Of a DNA stretch of 64,000 nucleotides, positions 22,783 to 31,899 are shown piece by piece. The notes beneath the pieces are model-generated. The model was not told the origin of the DNA and made no database searches. It saw only the letters and a list, made by a program, of their open reading frames with translations. The translations under genes and the position numbers were made by a program. Position 1 is the first letter of the stretch; each line of letters opens with the position of its first letter. The stretch is from Streptomyces albus subsp. albus. Its GTDB lineage: Bacteria > Actinomycetota > Actinomycetes > Streptomycetales > Streptomycetaceae. The DNA lies in NCBI RefSeq assembly GCF_000725885.1, contig NZ_JODR01000007.1:1-64000 (forward strand), given 5' to 3'.

Positions 22783-25700
22783 CACACCACCGCCGGGGTG
22801 AGGAGGCCGCGCAGATAGCCGGCCAGGGAGCCGATGCTGACGAGGCTGGAGAGCATCTCCGGCAGCGAGAGTTCACCCACTTCGGGGAACCGGGCCTCCA
22901 GCCGGTGCTTGAGTTCCATCAGCATCACGGAGTCGAAGCCCAGATCGTCGTAGAAGCGCAGTTCCTCGTCGAGTTCGCCGGGGGCCGTGTCGAGGATGTC
23001 GGCGACGACCTCCCGCACCCCGGCGCCGACCAGGGCGTCGAGCCCGGCGCCCGCCGCTTGCGGCGCCGGTCCCGCTCCCCGTCCGGTCTCCGGGGCGGAC
23101 TCCGGCTGCCGGTGCTCGGGCTGTGCGGCCGGCTGCGTGGACGGCTGGGCGGACGGCTGCGTGGACGGCTGTGCGGGCCCGTCCGGCGGCCGGCACCAGG
23201 AGCGCCAGCGGGTGGCGAACAGGTGCGGCGTCATCCGCACGGTGCGCCGGTCGGCCGGCGCGTAGAGGGCGTCCCAGTCGAGGTCCAGCCCGTCCTGGTG
23301 GAGGCGGGCGGCCAGCCCCGCCAGGTCCGCGGGCCCCGCGTCGGCGCCCCGGCACACGGGCAGGGCCGGGATGCGGCGGGCCGCGGGGATGCGCCGCAGC
23401 AGCCGGGTGAGCACGGGTTTGGGACCGATCTCCACCAGGTGCGTGGGGGCTTCGGCGCACAGCGAGCCGACGGCCTCCTCGAACCGTACGGTCGCCGGGA
23501 TCTGCTCCCGCCAGTACGCGGCGTCGAGCGGGACGCCCTCGGGCAGCCGGCCGCCGCGCACGGTGGAGTGGAACGGTACCCGCGGCCGGGCCGCCCCGAC
23601 GGTGCCGGCCGCGTGGGTGAAGGCGTCCAGCACCGGCTCCATCAGCGGGGAGTGGAAGGCGTGCGAGACCGTCAGCCGGGTGCAGCCGACGCCCTCGTCC
23701 TCCAGGTGCCCGCGGATCCGCTCCAGCGCGGCCAGTTCGCCCGACAGCACGGTGGCGCCGGGCCCGTTGAGTGCGGCGACGGCGCACCGCGGCTCCCCGG
23801 CCACCAGCTCGCCGACTTGCGGTGCCGACGCCCGCACGGCGAGCATGCCGCCGCCCTCGGGCAGCCGCTCCATCAGGGCGCCGCGCACCGCGACGAGCCG
23901 GGCCGCGTCCGGCAGCCGCAGTGCCCCGGCGCACACGGCGGCGGCGAACTCGCCGATGCTGTGCCCGAGCACGGCCACCGGCCGCACTCCCAGGCCGCCG
24001 AGCGTGGCGGCCAGCGCGTACTCGACGGCGAACAGGGCGGGCTGGGTCAGCCCGGTGCGGTGCACGTCGCCGCCGTCCAGGATGAGCCGGTGCACCGGCT
24101 GCCCGAGCCAGGGCAGCAGCGCCTCGGACGCCTCGCGCAGATGGCGGCGGTAGAGCGGGGAGCCCGCGTAGAGCGCTGCGGTCATCCCCGGGTACTGGGC
24201 GCCCTGGCCGGTGAAGACGAAGGCCACGGCGGGCCTCGGCCCGCCAGCGGCCGGGTCGAGCGGTGCCTCGGCGGCCGTCAGCAGCTCGTCCGCCACCTGC
24301 CCGGCCGAGCCCGCCACCGCGGCGAACCGGTAGGGCCGAGCGGACCGCACCCGGTTGCTGGTGCGGCACAGCGCGGCCAGATCGTCCTCGGGCACGGCGC
24401 GGACCGCCGCCGCCTGGGCCCGCAGGTTCTCGCGCAGGCTGTCGGGGGTGTCGGCGGAGACGGTGAAGACGCCGGCCGCCGTGCCGCCGCCGTCCCGCGG
24501 GGGCCCGGCCGGGCGCGGCGGCGGGCCGAGTACGAGGTGCGCGTTGGTGCCGCCCATGCCGAAGCTGGAGACGCCCACCCGGCAGCCGGGCCCTTCCGCG
24601 GCCAGGTCCAGCGGTGCCGTCACGCGTTCCATCCCGCGCCGGGCCAGCCCCAGTTGCGGATTCTCCGGGCCGTCCACGGGCCCGGCCGGGACGGTGCCGT
24701 GGTGCAGTGCCAGTACGGCCTTGATCAGCCCGGCGACACCGGCCGCGCCCTCGGTGTGGCCGACGGCGGCCTTGGCGGAGCCGAGCGCGAGCGGAGTGGT
24801 GCGGGGTCCGCGACGGGCACCGAGCGCGTCGTCGAGGGCCAGCACCTCGATGAGGTCGCCCAGCGCGGTGCCGGTGCCATGCGCCTCGACGTAGCGCACC
24901 TGCCCGGGTGCGGCGCCGGCCCGCTCGAGCGCCGCGGTGACGACCTCGCGCTGTGCCGCGCGGTGCGGGGCCATGATGCCGTTGCTGCGGCCGTCCTGGC
25001 CCACCGCGCTGCCGTGCACGACGGCGTGCACGAGGTCGCCGTCACGCACCGCGTCCGCCAGGCGGCGCAGGACGACGACGCCGACGCCCTCGCCGCGGCC
25101 GATGCCGCCGGCCCCGGCGGCGAACGGCCGGCACCGCCCGTCGGCGGCGGCCAGCCCGGCGAGCTGGTAGATCCGGTCCAGTGCGGTGCCCAGGACGAGG
25201 TTGACCCCGCCGGCCAGCGCCAGGTCGCACTCGCCGGCCAGCAGCGCCGTGCACGCCAGGTGGACGGCGACCAGGGACGAGGAGCAGGCGGTGTCCACGG
25301 TCAGGCTGGGCCCGCGCAGATCGAGCTGGTAGGCGAGCCGGTTGGCCAGCATGGCGCGTCCGCTACCGGTGCCGGTGCGCGGCGTGATGCCTTCCGGGTC
25401 GGCCAGCGCCAGCCGCGTCCAGTCGTCCGACATGGCGCCCACGTAGCTGCCGGTGCGGCTGCCGGCCAGCTCGGACGGCGACCGCCCGCTGTCCTCGACG
25501 GCCCGCCACGCGCACTGGAGCAGCAGCCGCTGCTGGGGGTCCATGGCGGCGGCCTCGGCGGTGGGGATGCCGAAGAAGCCGGGGTCGAAGGCGTCCGCGT
25601 CGGCGAGGAAGGCGCCCGGGTGGCCGGGGCGGAACCGGGAGGGCGCAGGGTCACCGGCCGGGTGCGCCGTACCGTTCAGCAGCCGCCAGTAGGCCGCCGG

Positions 25701-25799
25701 GTCGGGCGCCCCGGGGAACGCGCAGTCGAGCCCGACGACGGCGACGGCGCGCGGGCCCGCGCCGTCGGGGCCCGTGGCCTGCTCCTGTGGCACGGTCAC
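22782..25799 (-). CDS. single-module type I polyketide synthase, KS-AT-ACP
   Basis: A 1005-residue protein. The ketosynthase (about 15-430) has the active-site [12 protein letters not shown] and both His motifs ([23 protein letters not shown]). The acyltransferase (about 510-830) has [21 protein letters not shown] and HAFHSPLM, a malonyl-CoA signature. A carrier domain near 925-1000 has [11 protein letters not shown]. There is no reductase, dehydratase or docking region, so one extension would leave a beta-keto thioester, the right partner for the tetronate-forming synthase. GTG 25799 overlaps the upstream ACP stop (GTGA). Whether the module works once or iteratively cannot be read from sequence. 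Confidence 0.92.
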   Translation of the reverse strand: MTVPQEQATGPDGAGPRAVAVVGLDCAFPGAPDPAAYWRLLNGTAHPAGDPAPSRFRPGHPGAFLADADAFDPGFFGIPTAEAAAMDPQQRLLLQCAWRAVEDSGRSPSELAGSRTGSYVGAMSDDWTRLALADPEGITPRTGTGSGRAMLANRLAYQLDLRGPSLTVDTACSSSLVAVHLACTALLAGECDLALAGGVNLVLGTALDRIYQLAGLAAADGRCRPFAAGAGGIGRGEGVGVVVLRRLADAVRDGDLVHAVVHGSAVGQDGRSNGIMAPHRAAQREVVTAALERAGAAPGQVRYVEAHGTGTALGDLIEVLALDDALGARRGPRTTPLALGSAKAAVGHTEGAAGVAGLIKAVLALHHGTVPAGPVDGPENPQLGLARRGMERVTAPLDLAAEGPGCRVGVSSFGMGGTNAHLVLGPPPRPAGPPRDGGGTAAGVFTVSADTPDSLRENLRAQAAAVRAVPEDDLAALCRTSNRVRSARPYRFAAVAGSAGQVADELLTAAEAPLDPAAGGPRPAVAFVFTGQGAQYPGMTAALYAGSPLYRRHLREASEALLPWLGQPVHRLILDGGDVHRTGLTQPALFAVEYALAATLGGLGVRPVAVLGHSIGEFAAAVCAGALRLPDAARLVAVRGALMERLPEGGGMLAVRASAPQVGELVAGEPRCAVAALNGPGATVLSGELAALERIRGHLEDEGVGCTRLTVSHAFHSPLMEPVLDAFTHAAGTVGAARPRVPFHSTVRGGRLPEGVPLDAAYWREQIPATVRFEEAVGSLCAEAPTHLVEIGPKPVLTRLLRRIPAARRIPALPVCRGADAGPADLAGLAARLHQDGLDLDWDALYAPADRRTVRMTPHLFATRWRSWCRPPDGPAQPSTQPSAQPSTQPAAQPEHRQPESAPETGRGAGPAPQAAGAGLDALVGAGVREVVADILDTAPGELDEELRFYDDLGFDSVMLMELKHRLEARFPEVGELSLPEMLSSLVSIGSLAGYLRGLLTPAVV

Positions 25800-26158
25800 A
25801 CCTCCGCCGGTCCGTGGGCGGCGCCGGGGCCGCGCCGGGCGTACTCGTCAGCCAGGTGGCGGGCCAGCGCCTCGACGCTGGGGTGGTCCCAGGCGACGGT
25901 GGGCTCCAGATAGAGGGCGAACTCCTCCTCGATGTCGCCGTAGAGGCTGAGCGCGGCCACCGAGTCGAGCCCGTACTCGGCGAACGGGGTCCGCGGGTCG
26001 ATGCTGCCGGCGGGCCGCTGGAGGAACGCGGCCAGCCGTGCGGTCAGCCAGTCGGCGAAGGCGCCCGGCCCCCACCCGGCGCCGGGCCCGTCCGGTGCGG
26101 CCGGCGGCCTGCCCGCGGACGGCTCGGGGGGCTGCGCCCCGGTCTGTTGCGCCACCAT
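25796..26158 (-). CDS. acyl carrier protein for the fatty-acyl starter
   Basis: A 120-residue ACP with a Pro/Gly-rich N-terminal 30 residues and the phosphopantetheine Ser66 in YGLDSVAALSLYGDIEEEF. This variant motif is typical of carrier proteins partnered with fatty acyl-AMP ligases, as in lipopeptide loading systems. ATG 26158 is preceded by GAGGAG; the gap to the upstream dehydrogenase gene is ten bases. It likely accepts the activated fatty acid from the ligase at 29806-31599 and presents it to the two acyl dehydrogenases. Confidence 0.88.
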   Translation of the reverse strand: MVAQQTGAQPPEPSAGRPPAAPDGPGAGWGPGAFADWLTARLAAFLQRPAGSIDPRTPFAEYGLDSVAALSLYGDIEEEFALYLEPTVAWDHPSVEALARHLADEYARRGPGAAHGPAEV

Positions 26159-26168
26159 GTCAAGCTCC

Positions 26169-27980
26169 TCAGCCGGCGAGCGGGGTGTCGTACAGGTCGT
26201 AGCTGCGGCCCTCGTGGAAGCGGGCCAGCACCTCGTCGAGCAGGTGCTCCTCCCAGCCGTCGGGCAGCTTCGGCAGCGGGCGGCCCAGCCGTCTGGCGAG
26301 GCGGGTGAGCGCGAGCGCGGGCCAAACGGGCGAGGCGAGGAACCCCGACGGGCCGCCCGCGCCCGGCGCGTCGCCCTCCTGGCCGCACCACACGCCCAGG
26401 CAGGCGGCGGCTGCCAGCAGCAGCGCGTACCGGTCGGCGATGGCGTAGGCGCGGGGGTTGGCCAGCACGGTGCGGTCCCTGGCGGGCATGGCGGCGCACT
26501 CGTCGCGCAGGCTGCGCAGTTCCGCCGCCATCTCGCCGGCCAGCGCGCCCAGCGCCTCCGCGTACTCCCCCGCCCGTGCGGCGTGCCGCCCCGCCAGTGC
26601 GTCGGCGGCGCCCGCCAGCGAACAGGCCAGCCCGTCGCCGGTGGCCACCAGGCCCAGCAGCGAGGGGTCCAGGGGCGGCAGCGGGTCCCGGACGCGGAAG
26701 AGGGCTTCGGGCGCGGGCTGCCCGCCGTCCCACGCGGTGCGGGCCAGCCGGGGCAGCTGCGGGATGATCGTGGCCTGGCAGGCGGCGGTGCCCGCGTGGC
26801 CCAGGCTGATCATCGGCAGGTCCCGTACGTGTTTCTGGAAGGCGCCGTACTCGCCGCCGCGCACGTAGAAGTTGGCGCCCAGCACGATGGACAGGTCGTA
26901 GGTCGTCTCCGTCAGCAGCTTGGGCAGCAGGTACTTGACGGCGGCGGCGTACACGCTGGTCTGGTCGGGCAGCAGGTGGACGGCGCGGGTGGCTGCCAGG
27001 GCCAGGCAGTCGGACACCAGCAGGTCCACGAAGGCGCCCACCAGCGTGGCGCGGGCGTGCGGGATGTCCAGCACCGACCGGTTGTACAGCCGCCGGTCCA
27101 GCGCGAAGCCGACCGCGGTGCGCAGCGCGGTGTCGCCGCCGCCCAGGATCATCGAGGGGACGACGCTGCGGGTGATCTGGAAGGAGCGCAGCGCCAGTTC
27201 GACGCCGTCGCCCGGTCCGCCGACGAGCGCGTCGGCCCCGACGGGGCAGCCGCTGAACTCCACGCCCGCGTTCTGGCAGCCGCGCACCCCGACGGTGGCG
27301 TAGCGCGGCAGGTACCGCAGGTGGCGGCGCCCGCCGTCGGGGAGCCGGTCCTTCTCCACGAGCAGCACCGAGTGGCTGCGGCTGCCCGGCTCCTGCGAGG
27401 TGCGGCTGAAGAGCACCAGCGCCTCGGCCCGCACCACGTTGTTGATGACCTGTTTCGCGCCGTCCAGCACGAACGAGCCGTCGGCCAGCGGGGTGGCGCG
27501 GAACTCGTTGCGCACGAAGTCGTTGCCGTGCGCCAGCTCGTGGTAGGCGATGGCCAGCCGGCCGCCGCCCAGCAGCAGATCGGCGACCCGGCGCCGCTGC
27601 TCGGGCGTACCGGCCGCCCATACGGCGACGGCGGCGAGGAAGGAGGTGACGCCGTAGCCCAGGCCCAGGCTGGCGTCCCGCCGGAAGACGGTGCGCAGCA
27701 CCCGGCCCAGGGTGTCGACGCGCTCCAGCCTGCCGCCCAGCGCGCGGGGCACGAACTCGGCGTTGAGGCCGAAGCCGGTCAGCATCTCCTCGGCCTCGGC
27801 GAGCAGTTCGCCGCGCTCGTCGGCGGCGAGCAGCGCGGCCAGTCCGAGCGGGTTGTCCGGGTCCGAGGGGTCGCCGAAGCGGCGCTCCAGGTCGGCGATC
27901 CGCCGCTGGACGGCCCGTTCCTCCGCCTCCGGCCCGGCAGCGCCGGTGGCCGCCGTGTCCTGTCCGGTACGGGTCAGCAC
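26169..27980 (-). CDS. acyl-CoA dehydrogenase-like acyl-ACP desaturating flavoenzyme (first)
   Basis: A 603-residue member of the acyl-CoA dehydrogenase superfamily, longer than the usual 380-400 residues because of a helical C-terminal extension. The middle contains the FAD/substrate-binding pattern (LAIAYHELAHGNDFVRNEF, FVLDGAKQVINN, RSFQITRSVVPSMILGG). In the ramoplanin and enduracidin loci two dehydrogenases of this size act with a fatty acyl-AMP ligase and ACP to introduce conjugated double bonds into the lipid. GTG 27980, seven bases inside the previous gene, has GGAGGG upstream; the usual catalytic Glu could not be placed with certainty. Substrate is inferred from context. Confidence 0.82.
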   Translation of the reverse strand: MLTRTGQDTAATGAAGPEAEERAVQRRIADLERRFGDPSDPDNPLGLAALLAADERGELLAEAEEMLTGFGLNAEFVPRALGGRLERVDTLGRVLRTVFRRDASLGLGYGVTSFLAAVAVWAAGTPEQRRRVADLLLGGGRLAIAYHELAHGNDFVRNEFRATPLADGSFVLDGAKQVINNVVRAEALVLFSRTSQEPGSRSHSVLLVEKDRLPDGGRRHLRYLPRYATVGVRGCQNAGVEFSGCPVGADALVGGPGDGVELALRSFQITRSVVPSMILGGGDTALRTAVGFALDRRLYNRSVLDIPHARATLVGAFVDLLVSDCLALAATRAVHLLPDQTSVYAAAVKYLLPKLLTETTYDLSIVLGANFYVRGGEYGAFQKHVRDLPMISLGHAGTAACQATIIPQLPRLARTAWDGGQPAPEALFRVRDPLPPLDPSLLGLVATGDGLACSLAGAADALAGRHAARAGEYAEALGALAGEMAAELRSLRDECAAMPARDRTVLANPRAYAIADRYALLLAAAACLGVWCGQEGDAPGAGGPSGFLASPVWPALALTRLARRLGRPLPKLPDGWEEHLLDEVLARFHEGRSYDLYDTPLAG

Positions 27981-29806
27981 GGCGGTCCCTCCGCGGTGCG
28001 GCGCGGGTACAGGGAGAACAGCTCCCCCGCCGCGTACTGTGCGGCCATCCGCTCCAGCAGTCGCTCGTACAACGGTTCCCGCATCTCTTCCTCCACCCCC
28101 CAGGCCCGGGGCAGCGCCCCCGTGCTCCCGGGCACAGATTCCTCCAGGCGGCTCGAAAGCCGGTCCAGTACGGCCTCGAGCCACAGTGGGGACGGCTGAC
28201 CGCCCCCGTCGCCGTACCGCCACAGGCCCACGGCGCAGGCGGCGGCGAAGCAGGCGCTGTAGCCGCGCGCCAGCTCGAAGGCGTCCGCCGGGGGCCCGGC
28301 CGGGGCGGGGCGCACGGCCGCCATCCGGGTGTGCAGTGCGCGGCAGGCGCCCGTCAGGGTGCGGGCGCTGCGGGCGGCACCGGCCAGCCGGGGGTCGCAG
28401 GACGCGGCCCGGGCGAGGGCGTCCGCGCCGGCCGGGAGCGATCCCATCAGGGCGCTGCCGTCGCGGGCGAACAGCCGCAGCCGTGCGGGCGACAGCGCGG
28501 GCAGCGGGCCGGCCGGACCGAAGGTGGCCGCCTGCCAGTCGCTCCCGTCCGGCTCCGCTTCCCGTCCGGGCCGGGCGGGAAGCGGCCCGGCGGCGAACGT
28601 GCGTGCCAGGGTGCGGAACTGGGCGGTGAGCGCGTACAGGTTCACCATCGTGTTGCCGTCGAAGATGCCCACGATGCGGTGGTCGCGCTCCAGTTTCTGG
28701 AACCGGCCGTGCGCGTAGTGGTCGCTCAGGTACGCGCGGGCCCCCAGTACCCCGCGCAGCCTCTCCAGCAGCCGGTCCACGAGGGTGGGCACCAGGTATT
28801 TGGCGACGGCGGAGGTGACGCTCAGCTCGCCCGGCAGGGTGTGGATGCTGCGCGCGGCGACGGTGCTGAGCGCCTCGGCGGCGAGCAGGTCGGCGTAGCA
28901 CTCGGCGAGGGTGCGGCGCACCAGCGGCAGCTCGGTCATCCGCCGCCCGTACAGCCGCCGTTCCCGGGCGAAGCCCAGTGTGAGCCGGAGCCCGTGATCG
29001 GCGGCGCCCAGGGAGAGTGCCGTGCACAGCGACCGGGTGATCTGGAGCGCCTTGAGCACGGTCTCGGGGCCCTCGCCCTCCCGTCCGACCAGGCAGTCGG
29101 CTCCCACGGGTGCCCCGTCGAAGGCGATGCCGCTGATGTCGGCGCCGCGGATGCCGAGGGTGGGCACCTTGGGCAGGGTGCGGTAGCTGCCCGGCGGCAG
29201 CCGGTCCTTGTCGACCAGCAGCAGGCTGAAGCCGCGGGGCCCGCCGCCGGGGTCGGTGCGGGCCAGCAGGCACACGAGGCGGCCCCGGGTCGCGTTGTTG
29301 ATGAGCCACTTCTCGCCGGTGACGCGGTAGCCGCCGGCGAGCGGTTCGGCCACCACCTCGCCGGCCATCAGGTCGCTGCCGTGGGTGCGTTCGGTCAGTC
29401 CGAGACAGACCGGTTCGCCCGCCCGTACGATTTCCGCCAGCCGGCCGGCGCCCCGCTCGTCCCCGGCCACCCAGATGCACACGGCGCCCAGGAACGTCTT
29501 GCCGTGGCCGACGGCCACGGTCAGATCGCGGCGGGCCAGGGTGCGGACGATCTCCAGCAGCTGCGGCATCTCGGTGAGCGCGCCCCCGTACTCGGCGGGC
29601 ACGTAGTAGTGCGGGAGCCCGAGCCGGTCGAGTGCGGCGCACGCGTCGGCGGGGAAGGCTTCGGCGGCGTCCTGGCGGGCGGCTGCCGCGTACCCCAGTG
29701 GTCCGGCCGGGCCGGTGGGGTCGCCCAGCCGGGCGTCCAGCTCCTCCCCCAGCGTCCGGCCGGGCGGCGCGCCCCCTTCGCCGGGCCGCTGTCGTGCCGT
29801 CGTCAT
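27974..29806 (-). CDS. acyl-CoA dehydrogenase-like acyl-ACP desaturating flavoenzyme (second)
   Basis: A 610-residue acyl-CoA dehydrogenase superfamily protein. It has the N-terminal helical domain (LPHYYVPAEYGG), the beta-barrel motif VCLGLTERTHGSDLMAGEVV, YRVTGEKWLINNA and the C-terminal arginine segment GFARERRLYGRRM, GRFQKLERDHRIVGIFDGNT, then an extra domain. It is a distant paralogue of the neighbouring enzyme; pairs like this occur in ramoplanin/enduracidin clusters for dienoyl lipid formation. ATG 29806 overlaps the ligase stop by one base. The pair suggests two sequential desaturations of the ACP-bound starter acid. Confidence 0.85.
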   Translation of the reverse strand: MTTARQRPGEGGAPPGRTLGEELDARLGDPTGPAGPLGYAAAARQDAAEAFPADACAALDRLGLPHYYVPAEYGGALTEMPQLLEIVRTLARRDLTVAVGHGKTFLGAVCIWVAGDERGAGRLAEIVRAGEPVCLGLTERTHGSDLMAGEVVAEPLAGGYRVTGEKWLINNATRGRLVCLLARTDPGGGPRGFSLLLVDKDRLPPGSYRTLPKVPTLGIRGADISGIAFDGAPVGADCLVGREGEGPETVLKALQITRSLCTALSLGAADHGLRLTLGFARERRLYGRRMTELPLVRRTLAECYADLLAAEALSTVAARSIHTLPGELSVTSAVAKYLVPTLVDRLLERLRGVLGARAYLSDHYAHGRFQKLERDHRIVGIFDGNTMVNLYALTAQFRTLARTFAAGPLPARPGREAEPDGSDWQAATFGPAGPLPALSPARLRLFARDGSALMGSLPAGADALARAASCDPRLAGAARSARTLTGACRALHTRMAAVRPAPAGPPADAFELARGYSACFAAACAVGLWRYGDGGGQPSPLWLEAVLDRLSSRLEESVPGSTGALPRAWGVEEEMREPLYERLLERMAAQYAAGELFSLYPRRTAEGPPC

Positions 29807-31599
29807 CAGCGTTCCCCGGCGCCGCGGCCGGCGGGCCGCGCGTCCGTCCCGCCGGCGACCAGTCTGCGCACCTCGGGGGCGACGACCTCGTGCAGCGGGC
29901 GGATCTGCCCCGCCAGGAACATCTGCCGCATGGCGCCGCGCTGGAGCTTGCCGCTGGTGGTGCGGCGGACGGTACCGGGCCGCACCAGCAGCACGTTCTC
30001 CGCCGCCACCTCGAACTCCTCGGCCACGCGGCTTTGCACCGCCGCCGCCAGGGAGGCCAGCTCCGTCTCGAAGTCGCGACCGGTGCGCACCTCCTGGACG
30101 ACGACGACATGGTCGCGGTCCGACTCCACGGAGAACGCCGCACTCGACCCGAACAGCGCGCTGACCCGCTGCACGCTGCGCTCGATGTCCTGCGGGTACA
30201 GATTCCGCCCGGCGACGATCATCAGGTCCTTCAGCCGCCCGGTGACGAACAGTTCGCCGCCGTCGAGCGCCCCCAGGTCCCCGGTGCGCAGGAAGCCGCC
30301 GCTGCCGTCGGCCGTCACCGCGCGGAACGCCTGCCCGTTCTCCAGCGGCCGGTTCCAGTAGCCGTGCCCGACGCTGTCGCCGCGCACCCACACCTCGCCG
30401 ACCCGCCCGTCCGGCAGTTGTGCGTGGCTCTCGGGGTCCACGATCCGCACCTCGCAGCCGCGCGGGATGCCACAGCTGACCAGCCGGCGCGTCGGCCTGC
30501 CCGGCCGGGGCCCGCGCAGCCCGTGGTGCTCCAGCTCCCCGGCGTCCACGGTGCGCTCCCGCGCGGTGACGCCGGGCACCCCGCCGCAGACCAGCAAGGT
30601 GGCCTCGGCCAGCCCGTAGCAGGGGTAGAAGGCGGAGCGGCGGAACCCGGCGGGTGCGAACCGTTCGGCGAACGCGTCCAGCGTCTCGGCCCGCACCGGT
30701 TCGGCGCCGTTGACCGCCGTCTCCCAGCGTGCGAGGTCCAGCCCGGCCAGCTGCTCGTCGGTGACGCGGCGCACGCACAGGTCGTAGCCGAGGTTGGGTC
30801 CGCCGCCGGTGGTGATGCCGTACTCGTCGATCATGCGCAGCCAGTTGACCGGGCGTCTGACGAAGCCGACCGGTGACATCAGCACCCCTCTGCCGCCCAG
30901 CCACAGCGGGTGCAGCAGATGCCCGGCCAGGCCCATGTCGTGGTGGAACGGCAGCCAGCCGCCGACCACCGAGTCGGGGCCGGTGCGCATCGCCTGCCGT
31001 ACGGCCTCCTGGTTGGCGAGCATGTTGCGGTGCGTGACCATCACGCCCTTGGGTTCGCTGACGGACCCCGAGGTGTACTGGAGGTAGGCCACGTCGTCGG
31101 GGAAGAGCCCCGGCTCCCGCCAGTCGTCGGGGGCGCTCGGCGTGGCACGGTCGGTGGCCAGGCACACCACGTCCGCGTGGCCGGTGGTGGCCAGCAGCTG
31201 GGAGACGGCGGAGGCGTTGTCCGAGTCCGTCATCAGATAACTGACGGCGGCGTCCCGCACGATGGCCGCGACGCGCTCCACGTTCTGCCGGGCACCGCCG
31301 GGCGGCGGCGCCGGCACGGCCACGGCGCCGGCGAACAGGCAGCCGAGGAAGCTGGTGACGAACTGCTCGCCGTCGGAGTGCAGGATCAGCACCCGCTGCC
31401 CGTGGCAGCCCCGCTCCTGGAGCCAGGCGGCCAGCCGCAGGGCCCGCCTGCCCAGTTCGCCGTAGCTGAGGGGGTCCGCCTCCAGCACCCCCTCGCGGCC
31501 CGCCCGGACGAACTGGTACGCGGTCGCATCGGGCCGCTCGTGGATTCTGCACAGCGCGAGTTCCGTGAAATTCCCGGGCACAGCCATCATCGCCCCCAT
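29806..31599 (-). CDS. fatty acyl-AMP ligase
   Basis: A 597-residue adenylate-forming enzyme of the FAAL class, which activates a fatty acid as its AMP ester and loads it on an ACP rather than CoA. Motifs: YLQYTSGSVSEPKGVMVTHR (P-loop-like A3), GWLPFHHDMGLAGHLLHP, YGLAEATLLV, FLRTGDLGAL and the late TTSGKLQRGAMR with the catalytic Lys. It is the first gene of the long minus-strand operon, consistent with supplying the starter unit. The start is one of several near Met codons (31599, 31590 or 31587); 31599 is retained. Chain length and saturation of the acid are not predictable from sequence. Confidence 0.92.
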   Translation of the reverse strand: MGAMMAVPGNFTELALCRIHERPDATAYQFVRAGREGVLEADPLSYGELGRRALRLAAWLQERGCHGQRVLILHSDGEQFVTSFLGCLFAGAVAVPAPPPGGARQNVERVAAIVRDAAVSYLMTDSDNASAVSQLLATTGHADVVCLATDRATPSAPDDWREPGLFPDDVAYLQYTSGSVSEPKGVMVTHRNMLANQEAVRQAMRTGPDSVVGGWLPFHHDMGLAGHLLHPLWLGGRGVLMSPVGFVRRPVNWLRMIDEYGITTGGGPNLGYDLCVRRVTDEQLAGLDLARWETAVNGAEPVRAETLDAFAERFAPAGFRRSAFYPCYGLAEATLLVCGGVPGVTARERTVDAGELEHHGLRGPRPGRPTRRLVSCGIPRGCEVRIVDPESHAQLPDGRVGEVWVRGDSVGHGYWNRPLENGQAFRAVTADGSGGFLRTGDLGALDGGELFVTGRLKDLMIVAGRNLYPQDIERSVQRVSALFGSSAAFSVESDRDHVVVVQEVRTGRDFETELASLAAAVQSRVAEEFEVAAENVLLVRPGTVRRTTSGKLQRGAMRQMFLAGQIRPLHEVVAPEVRRLVAGGTDARPAGRGAGER

Positions 31600-31899
31600 A
31601 GCCCCGTTGGCGACCCGCCAGAGTGCGGGCCCTCTCGGATGACCGACGAACCGTCATCGTGGGGCAGAGGGTGACTCCGGCCTCTCAAGCCCACCTCTAT
31701 TCACCGTGGACCGCCCCTCCTGCTGCTGCCCCATGTCGCTGTACGGCATCAGCCACAGCTGTCCGTACGTGGACAGCGCCCGCCACACCGCCGCCAACGC
31801 CCTGCGCACCCACACACCGGCCTCCCCACTGCCCGGCCCCTCGCGGGGCCCGCCTCGTCCTCCGGGCGGCCAGCGTGCGGGCCGCCGCTCGACGGCCGC
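31600..31899. promoter_or_regulatory. upstream region of the tetronate operon
   Basis: About 300 bases separate the GH15 gene stop from the ligase start, both on the minus strand. As the only sizeable gap before a 17-kb run of overlapping genes it should hold the operon promoter. I found no convincing long inverted repeat or SARP-like heptamer series by eye. Confidence 0.45.

Noticed and set aside
22905..25913. A 1000-codon open frame on the strand opposite the KS-AT-ACP gene
   Set aside because: It has no family resemblance and mirrors the GC-rich third positions of the real gene; typical antisense shadow in high-GC DNA. Similar long frames opposite other genes (for example 75-1904 and 8884-11349) were dismissed for the same reason.
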